Assembly (NCBI GenBank): GCA_001874305.1
Contig: MPCU01000002.1
Location: 248,001-312,000 of the forward strand
Origin: Bacteriovorax sp. MedPE-SWde
Lineage (GTDB): Bacteria; Bdellovibrionota; Bacteriovoracia; Bacteriovoracales; Bacteriovoracaceae
Direction of reading: 5' to 3'
DNA length: 64,000 nt
Shown one piece after another: positions 16,355 to 25,080 of the stretch; position 1 is the stretch's first letter, and each line of letters opens with the position of its first letter. Made by a program: the position numbers and the translations under genes. The notes below the pieces were generated by a model, which saw only the letters and a list, made by a program, of their open reading frames with translations, did not search any database and was not told the origin of the DNA.

Positions 16355-17425
16355 ATGAAAAATGCGAAAGACTTCATTAAGAACTACACATCGGTCATTT
16401 TCTTCTCTGTTGGTTTTCTATTCGATGTATTTACTCTTGGGGAAATAGACGACTCGAGTAATATTCTATTTCAGTTCTTCTATCTAATTTTCGCAACGGC
16501 CTTAATCTCTATCGAATATAGAGGTACTTCAAATATCTCAACTAATAATAAGTTCATTCAAGTTGCTTTTAACTATAGAAAGGATGCCTTTCATTTTTTT
16601 CTAGGTTCGCTACTGAGTAGCTATACTCTCTTCTATTTTAAAAGTAGTAGTATTTCTAATTCATTTATCTTTTTATTCTTTATTGCTCTACTACTAATTC
16701 TTAATGAACTTCCAAGAGTCCAAAAAAAAGGAATAATTGTAAGAACGGTATTACTATATACATGCATTCTAAGCTTTCTAACTTATATAATACCGACACT
16801 TTTTGGATTTAGCGGTGTAGCACTATTTATCTCTTCCTTAGTAATTGGAATAACTCTGTCATACGCGGCTACAAAGGTCTTAAATAAGTATAACGATTCT
16901 CCATATAAGAACTCAAAAGAACTCCTAATTCCCCATTCTATAATTACTGTTATATTTCTCTTCCTATATATCTTCAGAGTCTTTCCGCCAATCCCACTTA
17001 GCTTGAAATATATAGGGATTTATCATGAAGTGATAAAGAAGGATCAAAACTATATAACTAAGGAATTAAGGCCTTGGTGGAAGATCTGGCATAATGGAGA
17101 TCAAGATTTCAGCTATATTCCTGGAGATAAAATCTACGTATTCACCAAGATATTCGCTCCAACAGGCTTTAAAGATAAGGTATTTATACACTGGTTAAAG
17201 AAAGTAAACGGAAGCTATCAAAGTTCTGACAGGATTGCACTCAATGTAAAAGGAGCAAGACGTGAGGGCTATCGTGCATTTGCTTATAAGAAAAATATCT
17301 CTGTCGGAGGCTGGCAAGTGAGAATTGAAACGGCGACACACCTAGAAATTGGCAGGATTAACTTTAATATCACCAAGTCTGAAATATACGAAGGACAAAG
17401 AAAGTACAAGACCCTCACTAACTAG
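16355..17425 (+). CDS. Multi-pass membrane protein with C-terminal DUF2914
   Basis: About seven hydrophobic segments occupy residues ~10-225. A soluble C-terminal domain (~235-355) matches DUF2914: VFTKIFAPTGFKDKVFIHWLKK, and YKKNISVGGWQVRIETATHLEIGRINFNI. The function of DUF2914 is unknown; it is often fused to membrane segments. ATG 16355 is used, but neither it nor a TTG at 16310 has a clear ribosome binding site. It lies 136 bases before luxP on the same strand. Confidence 0.7.
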   Translation: MKNAKDFIKNYTSVIFFSVGFLFDVFTLGEIDDSSNILFQFFYLIFATALISIEYRGTSNISTNNKFIQVAFNYRKDAFHFFLGSLLSSYTLFYFKSSSISNSFIFLFFIALLLILNELPRVQKKGIIVRTVLLYTCILSFLTYIIPTLFGFSGVALFISSLVIGITLSYAATKVLNKYNDSPYKNSKELLIPHSIITVIFLFLYIFRVFPPIPLSLKYIGIYHEVIKKDQNYITKELRPWWKIWHNGDQDFSYIPGDKIYVFTKIFAPTGFKDKVFIHWLKKVNGSYQSSDRIALNVKGARREGYRAFAYKKNISVGGWQVRIETATHLEIGRINFNITKSEIYEGQRKYKTLTN

Positions 17426-17561
17426 ACAAAAACACTCAAGAAGCAGCTTCCAATAGCCGATAATTAACTACAAAATATCTATAAAAAAGTGTGAAAATGT
17501 CATAAACAAATCAAGTTTTATGGTAAAATTGTTTAATCAACTTCTTATCAAAGGTCAAAAA

Positions 17562-18659
17562 ATGAAACGATTAGTTTTATCTACATTTTGCTGTTTTCTA
17601 CTTTCACTCTCATCATACTCCCAGACAAATGATTTCTATACCATTGACGAGTTTTTAAAAGTAAATCCAGAACAAGACCAAAAAATGAAAGTCTTTTCTG
17701 AGATGATTCGATCTAAACCAAATAAAGCTAAAACAACTAAGAAAATTAAAATTGCTGTAATTTATCCAGGTATTCAATTATCTGATTATTGGGTAAGAAG
17801 TCTCAAATCATTTAAGCTTAGACTCGATGAGCTTGGAATTAATTATGAGCTAAAAGAGTACTTTACTCAGGTCGGACAACATAGAAAACAAACAGCAGAT
17901 ATAAAGAATGCATTAAAAGAGAAACCTGATTATATGATTTTTACACTTGCCGTAAGAAAGCATCAAAAACTGATTGGTCGTATTCTATCAGAAAATAAAA
18001 CCAAACTTATACTACAAAATATAACCACTCCCCTAAAGCAGTGGAGCAAGAGTCAGCCTCTACTCTATGTAGGCTTTGACCATATAGAAGGAAGTAAGTT
18101 ACTTGCTAACTACTATAAGAAAAAGCTTAACAATAAAGGGACATATTCAATGTTCTACTATCAAGAGGGCTATATTGCAGATATGAGAGGTACTCAGTTT
18201 ATAAAATACTTTGATAAAATCTCTGATATTAAATTAACAAGTACCTACTATACAGAAGGTAAGTTTGATAAATCCAAAAGTGCCGCCAAATCATTATTAA
18301 AGAAAAAGACGAGACCAAGTTTTATATATGCTTCATCTACGGATATTGCGCTAGGAGCTATACAGGCGATAAAGGCCAAGAAATTAAAGAACCCTCCAAT
18401 CGTTAACGGTTGGGGTGGAGGCTCTAGCGAACTGAAATCTATTATGGCCGGAGACATGACTGTAACGGTAATGAGAATGAATGATGATAATGGTGTCGCC
18501 ATGGCCGAAGCTATAAAGTTAGTTGAACAAGGAAACGAGAGTAAAGTCCCAACTATATATTCAGGAGACTTTGTTCTTGTAGAAAAAGGTATTTCTAAAG
18601 AAGAGATTACTAAATTAAAAGAAAGAGCATTTAGATATTCAGGGTTTTCAAAAAAATGA
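17562..18659 (+). CDS. luxP: LuxP-type autoinducer-2 binding periplasmic protein
   Basis: Signal peptide to about residue 21, then a type I periplasmic-binding fold very like Vibrio LuxP: YPGIQLSDYWVRS, LILQNITTP, LYVGFDHIEGS, GYIADMRG, ASSTDIALGA, NGWGGGSSEL, TVMRMNDD, TVYSGDF-like TIYSGDF, ERAFRYS. The autoinducer-2 contacts I recall for LuxP (Gln77, Ser79, Trp82, Asn159, Arg215, Ser265, Thr266, Trp289, Arg310) all have counterparts at a near-constant offset: Gln72, Ser74, Trp77, Asn153, Arg209, Ser259, Thr260, Trp284, Arg305. ATG 17562 follows AAAGG. The stop overlaps the sensor kinase start by 4 bases (ATGA). Confidence 0.9.
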   Translation: MKRLVLSTFCCFLLSLSSYSQTNDFYTIDEFLKVNPEQDQKMKVFSEMIRSKPNKAKTTKKIKIAVIYPGIQLSDYWVRSLKSFKLRLDELGINYELKEYFTQVGQHRKQTADIKNALKEKPDYMIFTLAVRKHQKLIGRILSENKTKLILQNITTPLKQWSKSQPLLYVGFDHIEGSKLLANYYKKKLNNKGTYSMFYYQEGYIADMRGTQFIKYFDKISDIKLTSTYYTEGKFDKSKSAAKSLLKKKTRPSFIYASSTDIALGAIQAIKAKKLKNPPIVNGWGGGSSELKSIMAGDMTVTVMRMNDDNGVAMAEAIKLVEQGNESKVPTIYSGDFVLVEKGISKEEITKLKERAFRYSGFSKK

Positions 18660-20578
18660 TGAAGCAGCAAAGCAGTCGTAAAAAATTTAATTTTTCCATA
18701 TTAGTAAGTTTAATATTTGTATTACTCTTAGGAATACCTATCTACGGTGTTCTATATACATCGGCTTCACACTCCAAAATTGAAATAGAGAGAGAGCTTA
18801 AAAATGGTCAGGCATACGCATCAAAGTACAACCAAATGCAGGTCGAATTATTCATAAGTCGAATATCGGTTTTTCTACGTTCTACATCTCAAAATATAGC
18901 AGTGATAAATGCATTTACAAATGGAAAGAATATAAATAGAGAGCTAGAAAAAATATATGACTCCGAAAGTGGACAGGATATTGACTTTCTATTTGTACAC
19001 TCTGAAATAAATAATCACCATGGAAATATTTCTTCAAGTCTATATAACACTGATAAGATTTCTAACTTCTTAAACAAGCCAATTTTAAAATTAAATAAAG
19101 ATATTAGAATCGCAATGACTAGAGATGAAGACAATAAACCTCTCGTCTTTGCCTATTCGACACGGCCTATAGTATCTCCAGAATCAGGGGAAGCAATTGG
19201 TGATATAACAGCGGGGATTATTCTAAACAACAATTTGAATATGCTTGAAAGGCTAAAAGAGACGGACAATCTCTTAGATATCGATGCATTCTTTGGAGAA
19301 ACTAAGATACTAGACCTTGCTCACCATAAAGGAACTCACCTATTTACAGATGTCTCTAATAACGAAGTGCTTGTAAAAGGTGATCAAATCATTTCTCCAT
19401 TTAAATTAAACTACATTGGTGCAGAAAATATAAAGTTCTTCTCTACTTATAAGTCCAATGCATTTCAACACTTAAATGAAAAATTTGATAATGAAAAAAT
19501 AATTCTCTTATTTGTAATTATAGGTCTGACCCTGTTATTTTTTCTTATATTTAATATTCTTGTAACAAGGCCACTTACTCGATTAGTTGAATATACTAAG
19601 AGAACTGCCGATTTTTTTAAGGATACAAAGCCAAGCTTTGGTATTATTAATGAGTTTGAGAATCTTGGAGAAGAGTTTTATAAGGCCTTTTCTAAATTAG
19701 CACATTTGAATCAGGGGCTAGAACAGGAAGTTAAAGAAAGAACACTAGAAATAGAAGAAAAGAGAGATCTATTGCAGCAACAGCTTATAGAAGTAAAATC
19801 ACTCCAAGAAAGAATGATTGCACAAGAAAAGCTAACTTCAATGGGTCTACTTCTAGCGGGTGTCTCTCATGAAATTAGAAACCCTCTTAATCTTATTCAA
19901 AACTCTGCACTAATATTAAAAGACATTGTAGAAGAAATAGATGAAGAAAAAGATACTGAAAAGCGATTAGAACTATTCGAAGAACATAAGAATGTTTTTA
20001 ACGAAGTTTCAAATATTGTTATTCAGCACTCTCAAAGATCCACGCGAATTATTAAGTCTATGTTAGATCAGTCTAGAGGAAGTTCTCCAGATAAGACCCT
20101 CGTTGATATAAAAGAAGTTATTTTAACTAACTTAAACTATATAAACAAAGCAACAAATACCGCATTCTATCTAAGGACAGAAATAACAAAAGACTTTGCA
20201 GAAATTGATAAAATTCTTGTATACGAAAGAGAACTTGGCCAAGTTCTAATTAACATACTTGAAAACTCATTCTATGCACTAATCAAAAAGCATGACAAGA
20301 TTGGAGATTCATTTACACCTAAGCTTGAACTCTCTACTGAAGTTATCGACAATAAGATTGTCATAAAGATTAAAGACAATGGAATAGGAATCCCTGCACA
20401 TATTGTAGCGGACATATTCTCTGCATTTAAAACAACAAAGCCTGCTGGAGAAGGAACAGGTTTAGGTTTATCTGTCTCTAAAGATATCATAAAAAAACAT
20501 GATGGAACTATTTCAGTAAACTCTCAAGAAGGAGAATTTACTGAGTTCACGATAAGACTACCAATGATAAAAAAATAA
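18656..20578 (+). CDS. LuxQ-like sensor histidine kinase, non-hybrid
   Basis: Two membrane segments (about 13-35 and 282-304) bracket a ~240-residue periplasmic domain, the size of the tandem-PAS domain of LuxQ. Then come a HAMP-like region, a coiled coil (~350-390), HisKA with His405 in SHEIRNP and a HATPase domain with DNGIGIP and GEGTGLGLS motifs. Vibrio LuxQ also carries a receiver; this protein stops after the ATPase, so it must signal to a separate regulator not found here. The ATGA overlap with luxP implies coupled translation and a LuxP-LuxQ-type complex in the inner membrane. An ATG at 18659 is equally possible. Confidence 0.88.
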   Translation: MMKQQSSRKKFNFSILVSLIFVLLLGIPIYGVLYTSASHSKIEIERELKNGQAYASKYNQMQVELFISRISVFLRSTSQNIAVINAFTNGKNINRELEKIYDSESGQDIDFLFVHSEINNHHGNISSSLYNTDKISNFLNKPILKLNKDIRIAMTRDEDNKPLVFAYSTRPIVSPESGEAIGDITAGIILNNNLNMLERLKETDNLLDIDAFFGETKILDLAHHKGTHLFTDVSNNEVLVKGDQIISPFKLNYIGAENIKFFSTYKSNAFQHLNEKFDNEKIILLFVIIGLTLLFFLIFNILVTRPLTRLVEYTKRTADFFKDTKPSFGIINEFENLGEEFYKAFSKLAHLNQGLEQEVKERTLEIEEKRDLLQQQLIEVKSLQERMIAQEKLTSMGLLLAGVSHEIRNPLNLIQNSALILKDIVEEIDEEKDTEKRLELFEEHKNVFNEVSNIVIQHSQRSTRIIKSMLDQSRGSSPDKTLVDIKEVILTNLNYINKATNTAFYLRTEITKDFAEIDKILVYERELGQVLINILENSFYALIKKHDKIGDSFTPKLELSTEVIDNKIVIKIKDNGIGIPAHIVADIFSAFKTTKPAGEGTGLGLSVSKDIIKKHDGTISVNSQEGEFTEFTIRLPMIKK

Positions 20579-20606
20579 ATATTAAAAACTCAAGGAGGAG
20601 TAAGTT

Positions 20607-21725
20607 ATGTTAAAGAAGACAACAATTGCTTTACTAGTACTAACTGGTTTAAATGTTAGCGCCGCTAAAGGTGGAATAATCATGGCCAAGGATCATATTA
20701 ATTATAAGTTCGGTGGACGACTTATGTTTGATGGTGCCTACTATGATGACGACAAAGTCGACATGCAAAGCGGGACAGAAGTTAGAAGAGCAAGAATGTA
20801 CTTTGCTGGAAAACTAAAAGAAAACTGGGACTTCATTCTTCAAGTTGATTATGCAGGAAACAAATCTACTATTAAGGCCGCTCATATTGGCTACTCTTGG
20901 AATAACTCTAAATTGACTCTTGGAAATCAATTACCTCCATTCTCTTTACAGCTACAAACAAGCTCTAAGTGGCAAACATTTACGACAAGAGCAACTCCAG
21001 TACTAACGCTAAATCCAGATAACTCTTTTGGTCTCTCTTATAAGACCCACAGTGATAAGTTCTTTTTTAAGACCGGTGTATATGGTGGGACAGCATCTAA
21101 CTCAGATAGTAGAGAAAGATTTATACTTGGAGCTAGACTAACAACAGCAAGAAACCTAGGGAAGTCACTTAATCACTTAGGACTCTCTTACCTACACACA
21201 GAAAGGGAAGAGTCAGCATTTAAGTCTAGTAGCGAGACTCATGTAAGTGGATACTCATTTATTGATACAGATACTATATCGAATAGATCATCTGACAGAA
21301 TTGCTGCTGAATATGCATATGTTAACGGTTCCCTATCTGCACAAGCGGAATACTTTCTTACAGATGTAAGAGGAAAAGGACTTAAGAAGACATCATTAGA
21401 TGGATATTATGGTTTTGTAAGTTGGTTCGCTACCGGTGATACAAGAAGGTACTCTAAATCTTCAGGTGCTTTTGGAGAAATCAAGCCTAATAAGGAATTT
21501 GGAAAAGGTGGATCAGGAGCAATTGAAATTGCAGCAAGATATAGCTCACTTGATATGACAGGTAAACTAAATGGCGGAAAACAAGATAATATTGCAGCTG
21601 AATTAAACTGGTACCCAGGTGGTGGTCTAAAATTTATGCTAAACCATACAATGGTTAGTGCAGAAAAAGACAATGATAAAGACAAGCCATCTATCACACA
21701 ATTTAGAGCACAAGTAACATTTTAA
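20607..21725 (+). CDS. Porin, phosphate-selective OprO/OprP type
   Basis: Signal peptide to about residue 20, then an outer-membrane barrel. The N-terminal motif is INYKFGGRLMFDGAYYDDD, followed by EVRRARMYFAGKLKENWDFILQVDY, as in the phosphate-selective porin O/P family. The C-terminus ends in Phe (QFRAQVTF). AGGAGGAG is optimally spaced before ATG 20607, suggesting high expression. It lies 28 bases after the LuxQ-like kinase, so it is probably in the same operon and may admit the ligand. A phosphate preference is not provable from sequence. Confidence 0.85.
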   Translation: MLKKTTIALLVLTGLNVSAAKGGIIMAKDHINYKFGGRLMFDGAYYDDDKVDMQSGTEVRRARMYFAGKLKENWDFILQVDYAGNKSTIKAAHIGYSWNNSKLTLGNQLPPFSLQLQTSSKWQTFTTRATPVLTLNPDNSFGLSYKTHSDKFFFKTGVYGGTASNSDSRERFILGARLTTARNLGKSLNHLGLSYLHTEREESAFKSSSETHVSGYSFIDTDTISNRSSDRIAAEYAYVNGSLSAQAEYFLTDVRGKGLKKTSLDGYYGFVSWFATGDTRRYSKSSGAFGEIKPNKEFGKGGSGAIEIAARYSSLDMTGKLNGGKQDNIAAELNWYPGGGLKFMLNHTMVSAEKDNDKDKPSITQFRAQVTF

Positions 21726-21734
21726 TCAATATTT

Positions 21735-21760
21735 CCCCACTGGTATAATTACTGGTGGGG
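21735..21760 (+). terminator. Stem-loop after the porin gene
   Basis: CCCCAC (21735-21740) pairs with GTGGGG (21755-21760). The stem extends inward through five more pairs, two of them G-T, to a 4-base loop. No T run follows, so it may be a 3' stabilising hairpin or weak terminator ending the luxP operon. Confidence 0.45.
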
Positions 21761-21892
21761 ACTTAAAAAAGCCAGTTAAGACAAGAGTAGGAAGAAAAAA
21801 TGACTTTTTCAAATATTCTATCCTAAAAAGTATTTATTTAAATCTCTCATAATGGCATAATATCTTATGAAATAGTTTTGAAAAGGTATAAC

Positions 21893-22663
21893 GTGATCAA
21901 CTCAAGTTTAATGAAAATTAAAATTCTCACTCTCCTATCTTATATACTAATAGGAGGTTTACAATATTCAAGTTTTGCCCAATCTCGAATTCTTACTGCT
22001 TCAGTTTTTGATATCGCTCCATGGGGATATAAAGATGATCAAGGTAAAATCACTGGAATTGAGTATGAAATAATTCAGGCAATATCTAAAGAAATTAAAG
22101 AAGAAATCAAAATAAACTTAGTTCCTTATAATAGAATGATATATCAATTAAAAAATGGAAATGCAGATTTTGGAATTTTCTTTAGAAGTAAGAAGAGCGA
22201 AACAAGTGCTGAGCCGCTAATAAAGTGGGGAGAGCTTGATATCATCATTATTTCAAAAAAAGGTACACAGATAAAAGACTATAAAGACATTAAGAAGCTA
22301 AAAATAGCAGTACGACTTGGCGGTCTCTTTGATAAGAAATTTGATAATGATAAGACAATATTCAAAGTTAGCCAACGAGACTATGCGGAATCTATTTCTA
22401 AATTAACTGAAGGAAAAGTTGATGCTGTCATCGGAACTGCAGCAACATTATTCTATGAATTAAAAAAACAAAAGGTCGATATAAACTCACTTTCAACTCC
22501 ATTCTATCTTAGCAAAAAAGAAGACTGGCTTCACTTTTCAAGACTCTCTAAGAATAAGCATAAGAAAGAGAAGCTCAAAAATGCCGTTACAAAGCTTATT
22601 AAAGATGGAACTTTTAACAAAATATTTATGAAGTACCTACCTAAGAAATGGCAGCATCACTAG
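21893..22663 (+). CDS. Periplasmic solute-binding protein, family 3
   Basis: Signal peptide ends near SSFAQS. The rest is a type II periplasmic-binding domain of SBP_bac_3 type: DIAPWGYKDDQGKITGIEYEIIQAI, VPYNRMIYQLKNGNADFGIFF, and C-terminal KLIKDGTFNKIFMKYL. Family members usually bind amino acids for ABC import. No permease or ATPase is nearby, so it may deliver ligand to a distant transporter or sense it. GTG 21893 is preferred because AAAAGG lies 6 bases before it; TTG 21878 and ATG 21911 are alternatives. Confidence 0.85.
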   Translation: MINSSLMKIKILTLLSYILIGGLQYSSFAQSRILTASVFDIAPWGYKDDQGKITGIEYEIIQAISKEIKEEIKINLVPYNRMIYQLKNGNADFGIFFRSKKSETSAEPLIKWGELDIIIISKKGTQIKDYKDIKKLKIAVRLGGLFDKKFDNDKTIFKVSQRDYAESISKLTEGKVDAVIGTAATLFYELKKQKVDINSLSTPFYLSKKEDWLHFSRLSKNKHKKEKLKNAVTKLIKDGTFNKIFMKYLPKKWQHH

Positions 22664-22728
22664 AAAACTTGATCTGAGTCAATGTCTTAAATCCCAAACG
22701 TGATAAATTCTTAATATAGGAGTTTACC

Positions 22729-23166
22729 ATGGGTATATATCAGACACAGGCAATCAATCAGCAAAGTGATAAAGTATTAAAACTATCTGTAAAAGGTCTA
22801 AGTGATATTTCAGTCAGTCCTCCCCCTGAATTTGGTGGACCAGAAGGATACCTAACTCCAGAGGATCTTTTTTCAGCAAGTATTTCAACTTGCTTCATTC
22901 TTACTTTCAAAGCGATTTCAAGGGCAAAGAAACTAGACTGGAAGTCTATTGATGTAAAAGTTGAAGCGAAGTTAGAAAAGTCTCAACAAGGACTGAAGTT
23001 TACAACAGTCGACATATTCCCTGTCTTAACAATTTGCTGTAAAGAGAACGTAGATCCTTATTTGGAGCTGTTAGCAAAGGCCAAAGACTCTTGTCTTGTA
23101 ACGAAATCAATGAATTGTGATTTTAGTGTTCATCCAAAAATTAAATTGGAAATGATTAAGAAGTAG
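22729..23166 (+). CDS. OsmC/Ohr family protein
   Basis: 145 residues of the OsmC fold: PPPEFGGPEGYLTPEDLFSASISTCFILTFKAISR holds the first conserved Cys, and LTICCKENVDPYLELLAKAKDSCLVTKSM the second. Members reduce organic hydroperoxides with two thiols in a cytoplasmic dimer. TAGGAG is 6 bases before ATG 22729. Its 3' end overlaps the convergent regulator by 11 bases; OsmC genes are often near thiol-sensing regulators, but this regulator lacks Cys. Confidence 0.88.
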   Translation: MGIYQTQAINQQSDKVLKLSVKGLSDISVSPPPEFGGPEGYLTPEDLFSASISTCFILTFKAISRAKKLDWKSIDVKVEAKLEKSQQGLKFTTVDIFPVLTICCKENVDPYLELLAKAKDSCLVTKSMNCDFSVHPKIKLEMIKK

Positions 23167-23443
23167 CTTTAGAGTCTTTTATAACTTTTATAAAATCACT
23201 AATCTGGCATTCTTTTTCAAGCTCATGCTTGAGGTGTTTATCACTAATAACTTCATAGTTATTATTACGACCAGACTTCGTAACTTTTATGTAATTATCT
23301 CTTACAAGATCAGCAATAATTCTTTGAGTTGCTCTCTCTGTAATTCCAACTTTAACGGACATTTCCCTCACAGTCATATTGGAGTTTATTCCGAGTAAGA
23401 AAAGAACATGCCCGTAATTTGTAAAGAAGGTCCAATTGCTCAC
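23156..23443 (-). CDS. Small winged-helix transcription regulator
   Basis: 95 residues with a MarR/ArsR-like winged helix: HVLFLLGINSNMTVREMSVKVGITERATQRIIADLVRDNYIKVTKSGRNNNYEV gives helix-turn-helix then wing. The start is a GTG at 23443 that overlaps the stop of the upstream gene (GTGA), so the two are translationally coupled. No sensor domain is evident; the partner NTF2-like protein may supply it. Target unknown. Confidence 0.82.
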   Translation of the reverse strand: MSNWTFFTNYGHVLFLLGINSNMTVREMSVKVGITERATQRIIADLVRDNYIKVTKSGRNNNYEVISDKHLKHELEKECQISDFIKVIKDSKATS

Positions 23444-23967
23444 ATTGTTACCGAAGGATTGCTTTCAACAGAGGCCTCGATCACTGGAGTCTCTTGAAAG
23501 AATGGAAGAGAAGAGTGGTGAATATTTATTTTAAGTAGTCCGTCTTCGTCTCTAATATATCCAAAAGTATACTCTACTTTTATTTCCTCTCCGTTATAAT
23601 CAGTGAAATAATAATTACCCATACATTGGGATGTTTCAGCTCCAAGAATCATATCTGTATTTTCAAAACGAATTTCTTTCCAAGGCTGTAAAGCAAAGCC
23701 CTTATCTTCATCGCATTTTCCATTAGAAGCTATGAAATAAGATAATGCCTTTTCTTTCGTATTTCTAAACTGTTCTTCACTTGCTTTAGTCGGTTTAAAA
23801 AGGACATTTGAAAATTCATAGGCATATAATTCAGCAATAAGTAAATGTGCGACCTCAACATAATCTTCTTTTTGTTTGAAAGCACGACCTATATGAATAA
23901 CAGCATCGGCCCATTTATTTTGAACTTTTAAGATATCGGTCTTTGTCATTTTCTTTACATTACTCAT
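23440..23967 (-). CDS. NTF2-like (SnoaL/CaMKII-association-type) protein
   Basis: 175 residues with the cone-fold pattern of NTF2-like proteins: a helical start (ILKVQNKWADAVIHIGRAFKQKEDYVEVAHLLIAELYAYE), then strands KEIRFENTDMILGAETSQCMGNYYFTD, VEYTFGYIRDEDGLLKINIHHSSLPF. Similar proteins are sometimes misnamed phosphoribosyl-AMP cyclohydrolase. AGGA precedes ATG 23967. Coupled to the winged-helix gene, suggesting a ligand-binding partner in one regulatory unit; that role is inference. Confidence 0.7.
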   Translation of the reverse strand: MSNVKKMTKTDILKVQNKWADAVIHIGRAFKQKEDYVEVAHLLIAELYAYEFSNVLFKPTKASEEQFRNTKEKALSYFIASNGKCDEDKGFALQPWKEIRFENTDMILGAETSQCMGNYYFTDYNGEEIKVEYTFGYIRDEDGLLKINIHHSSLPFFQETPVIEASVESNPSVTM

Positions 23968-24153
23968 ATTTTCCTACCTAAACAATTTCAAAACACGACA
24001 TTTAATTCATGTTATATACTTCATATATATCTTATTTAAGTATTATTGTCTACTGTTTTTGGGCCACCCTAACGTACTTTCAATAGGTTGAATTAGTATG
24101 TCATAATATTGTTATTTCATATGCTTAAGCTTGCCACTATTTTGTTAGTAAAG

Positions 24154-24179
24154 TAGTCTCTTAAGAAATATGGAGACTG
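24154..24179 (+). promoter_or_regulatory. Short hairpin over the ribosome binding site of the Tim44-like gene
   Basis: TAGTCTCT (24154-24161) pairs with GGAGACTG (24172-24179) over 8 positions, two of them G-T, around a 10-base loop. The right arm is the GGAG ribosome binding site for ATG 24181. Such a short stem can arise by chance. Confidence 0.3.
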
Positions 24180-24180
24180 A

Positions 24181-25062
24181 ATGAAGAAAATTGCTATAAC
24201 ACTTATTTTACTTATGACTATGACTGAGATTGTTGAGGCCAGATCACGATTTAAGAGATCATTTGGAAGGCGCTCATCTCGAAGCCTATTCTCAAATAAG
24301 AAGAAATCTCCTTCAAGAACTTTCCAAAGAAAGCAAAGTACAAGACCGAAGAAGAATTTTAATAATAATCAAAATACGAATCGTAGATCAGGTGGAAGCT
24401 TTCTTCGAAGCATGGGCGGGGCATTTGCCGGTACTATGTTAGGTGGAATGTTATTTAGAGCATTTGGTATGGGAACAGGGGCCGGAGCTGGCGCCGGAGG
24501 AGGCGGAGGCTTTCTCATTATTCTCTTACTACTTGGTGCTGGAGCATTCTTTTACTTTAGATACAGAAAGCCTGCAATGCAAAGTAGCTACCAATACTCG
24601 GCACAAGATCCTACTCTAGAAACTGATACTGAGGAAGAGACAGATGAGCTTGGACTACTATCAAATACCAACTTCATTAACGATAGAAACAAAGACTTTT
24701 TTTCTATTCAGCATGCATGGTCAAAAAAAGATATTCAAAGTGTTAAGGATATAATGACGACAGAAGTTGCTTCTGAGTTTCAAAATGAAATAACAGAAAT
24801 GGATAACAAGGGTCACACCTCTACTCTTGAAAATTTAATGATTCAACAGTCACAGATCGTCTCGAGTTGGAATGAGCTAGAGCTTCAATGTGCTACTATA
24901 AAATTTGACGTCTCTCTAATAGAGTATGAATCAGATACTAACGGAAATATCGTAAGTGGTAGTAAAGACAGTTATACAGACATTTCAGAGTATTGGACTT
25001 TTACAAAAGCTCCATATGATAGCCATTGGAAAGTTAGCGCAGTCGAAAATGAGGGACTCTAA
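24181..25062 (+). CDS. Tim44-like domain membrane protein
   Basis: Signal or anchor segment at residues 1-20 (EARSRF), then a basic Arg/Ser-rich stretch, a Gly-rich segment and a strong hydrophobic helix (~110-128, GGFLIILLLLGAGAFFYF). The C-terminal ~120 residues match the Tim44/MRP-L45 domain: FINDRNKDFFSIQHAWSKKDIQSVKDIMT and YWTFTKAPYDSHWKVSAVENEGL. This layout is widespread in bacterial Tim44-like proteins, whose function is poorly known but may involve lipid or membrane association. GGAG precedes ATG 24181 inside a short hairpin. Confidence 0.83.
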   Translation: MKKIAITLILLMTMTEIVEARSRFKRSFGRRSSRSLFSNKKKSPSRTFQRKQSTRPKKNFNNNQNTNRRSGGSFLRSMGGAFAGTMLGGMLFRAFGMGTGAGAGAGGGGGFLIILLLLGAGAFFYFRYRKPAMQSSYQYSAQDPTLETDTEEETDELGLLSNTNFINDRNKDFFSIQHAWSKKDIQSVKDIMTTEVASEFQNEITEMDNKGHTSTLENLMIQQSQIVSSWNELELQCATIKFDVSLIEYESDTNGNIVSGSKDSYTDISEYWTFTKAPYDSHWKVSAVENEGL

Positions 25063-25080
25063 GCTTTAGCACTTAGAGTC
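25055..25080. terminator. Shared hairpin at a convergent gene junction
   Basis: GACTCTAAG (25055-25063) pairs perfectly with CTTAGAGTC (25072-25080) around an 8-base loop. It contains the stop codon of the Tim44-like gene and the last codons of the convergent binding-protein gene, so it may terminate both transcripts. Confidence 0.5.
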
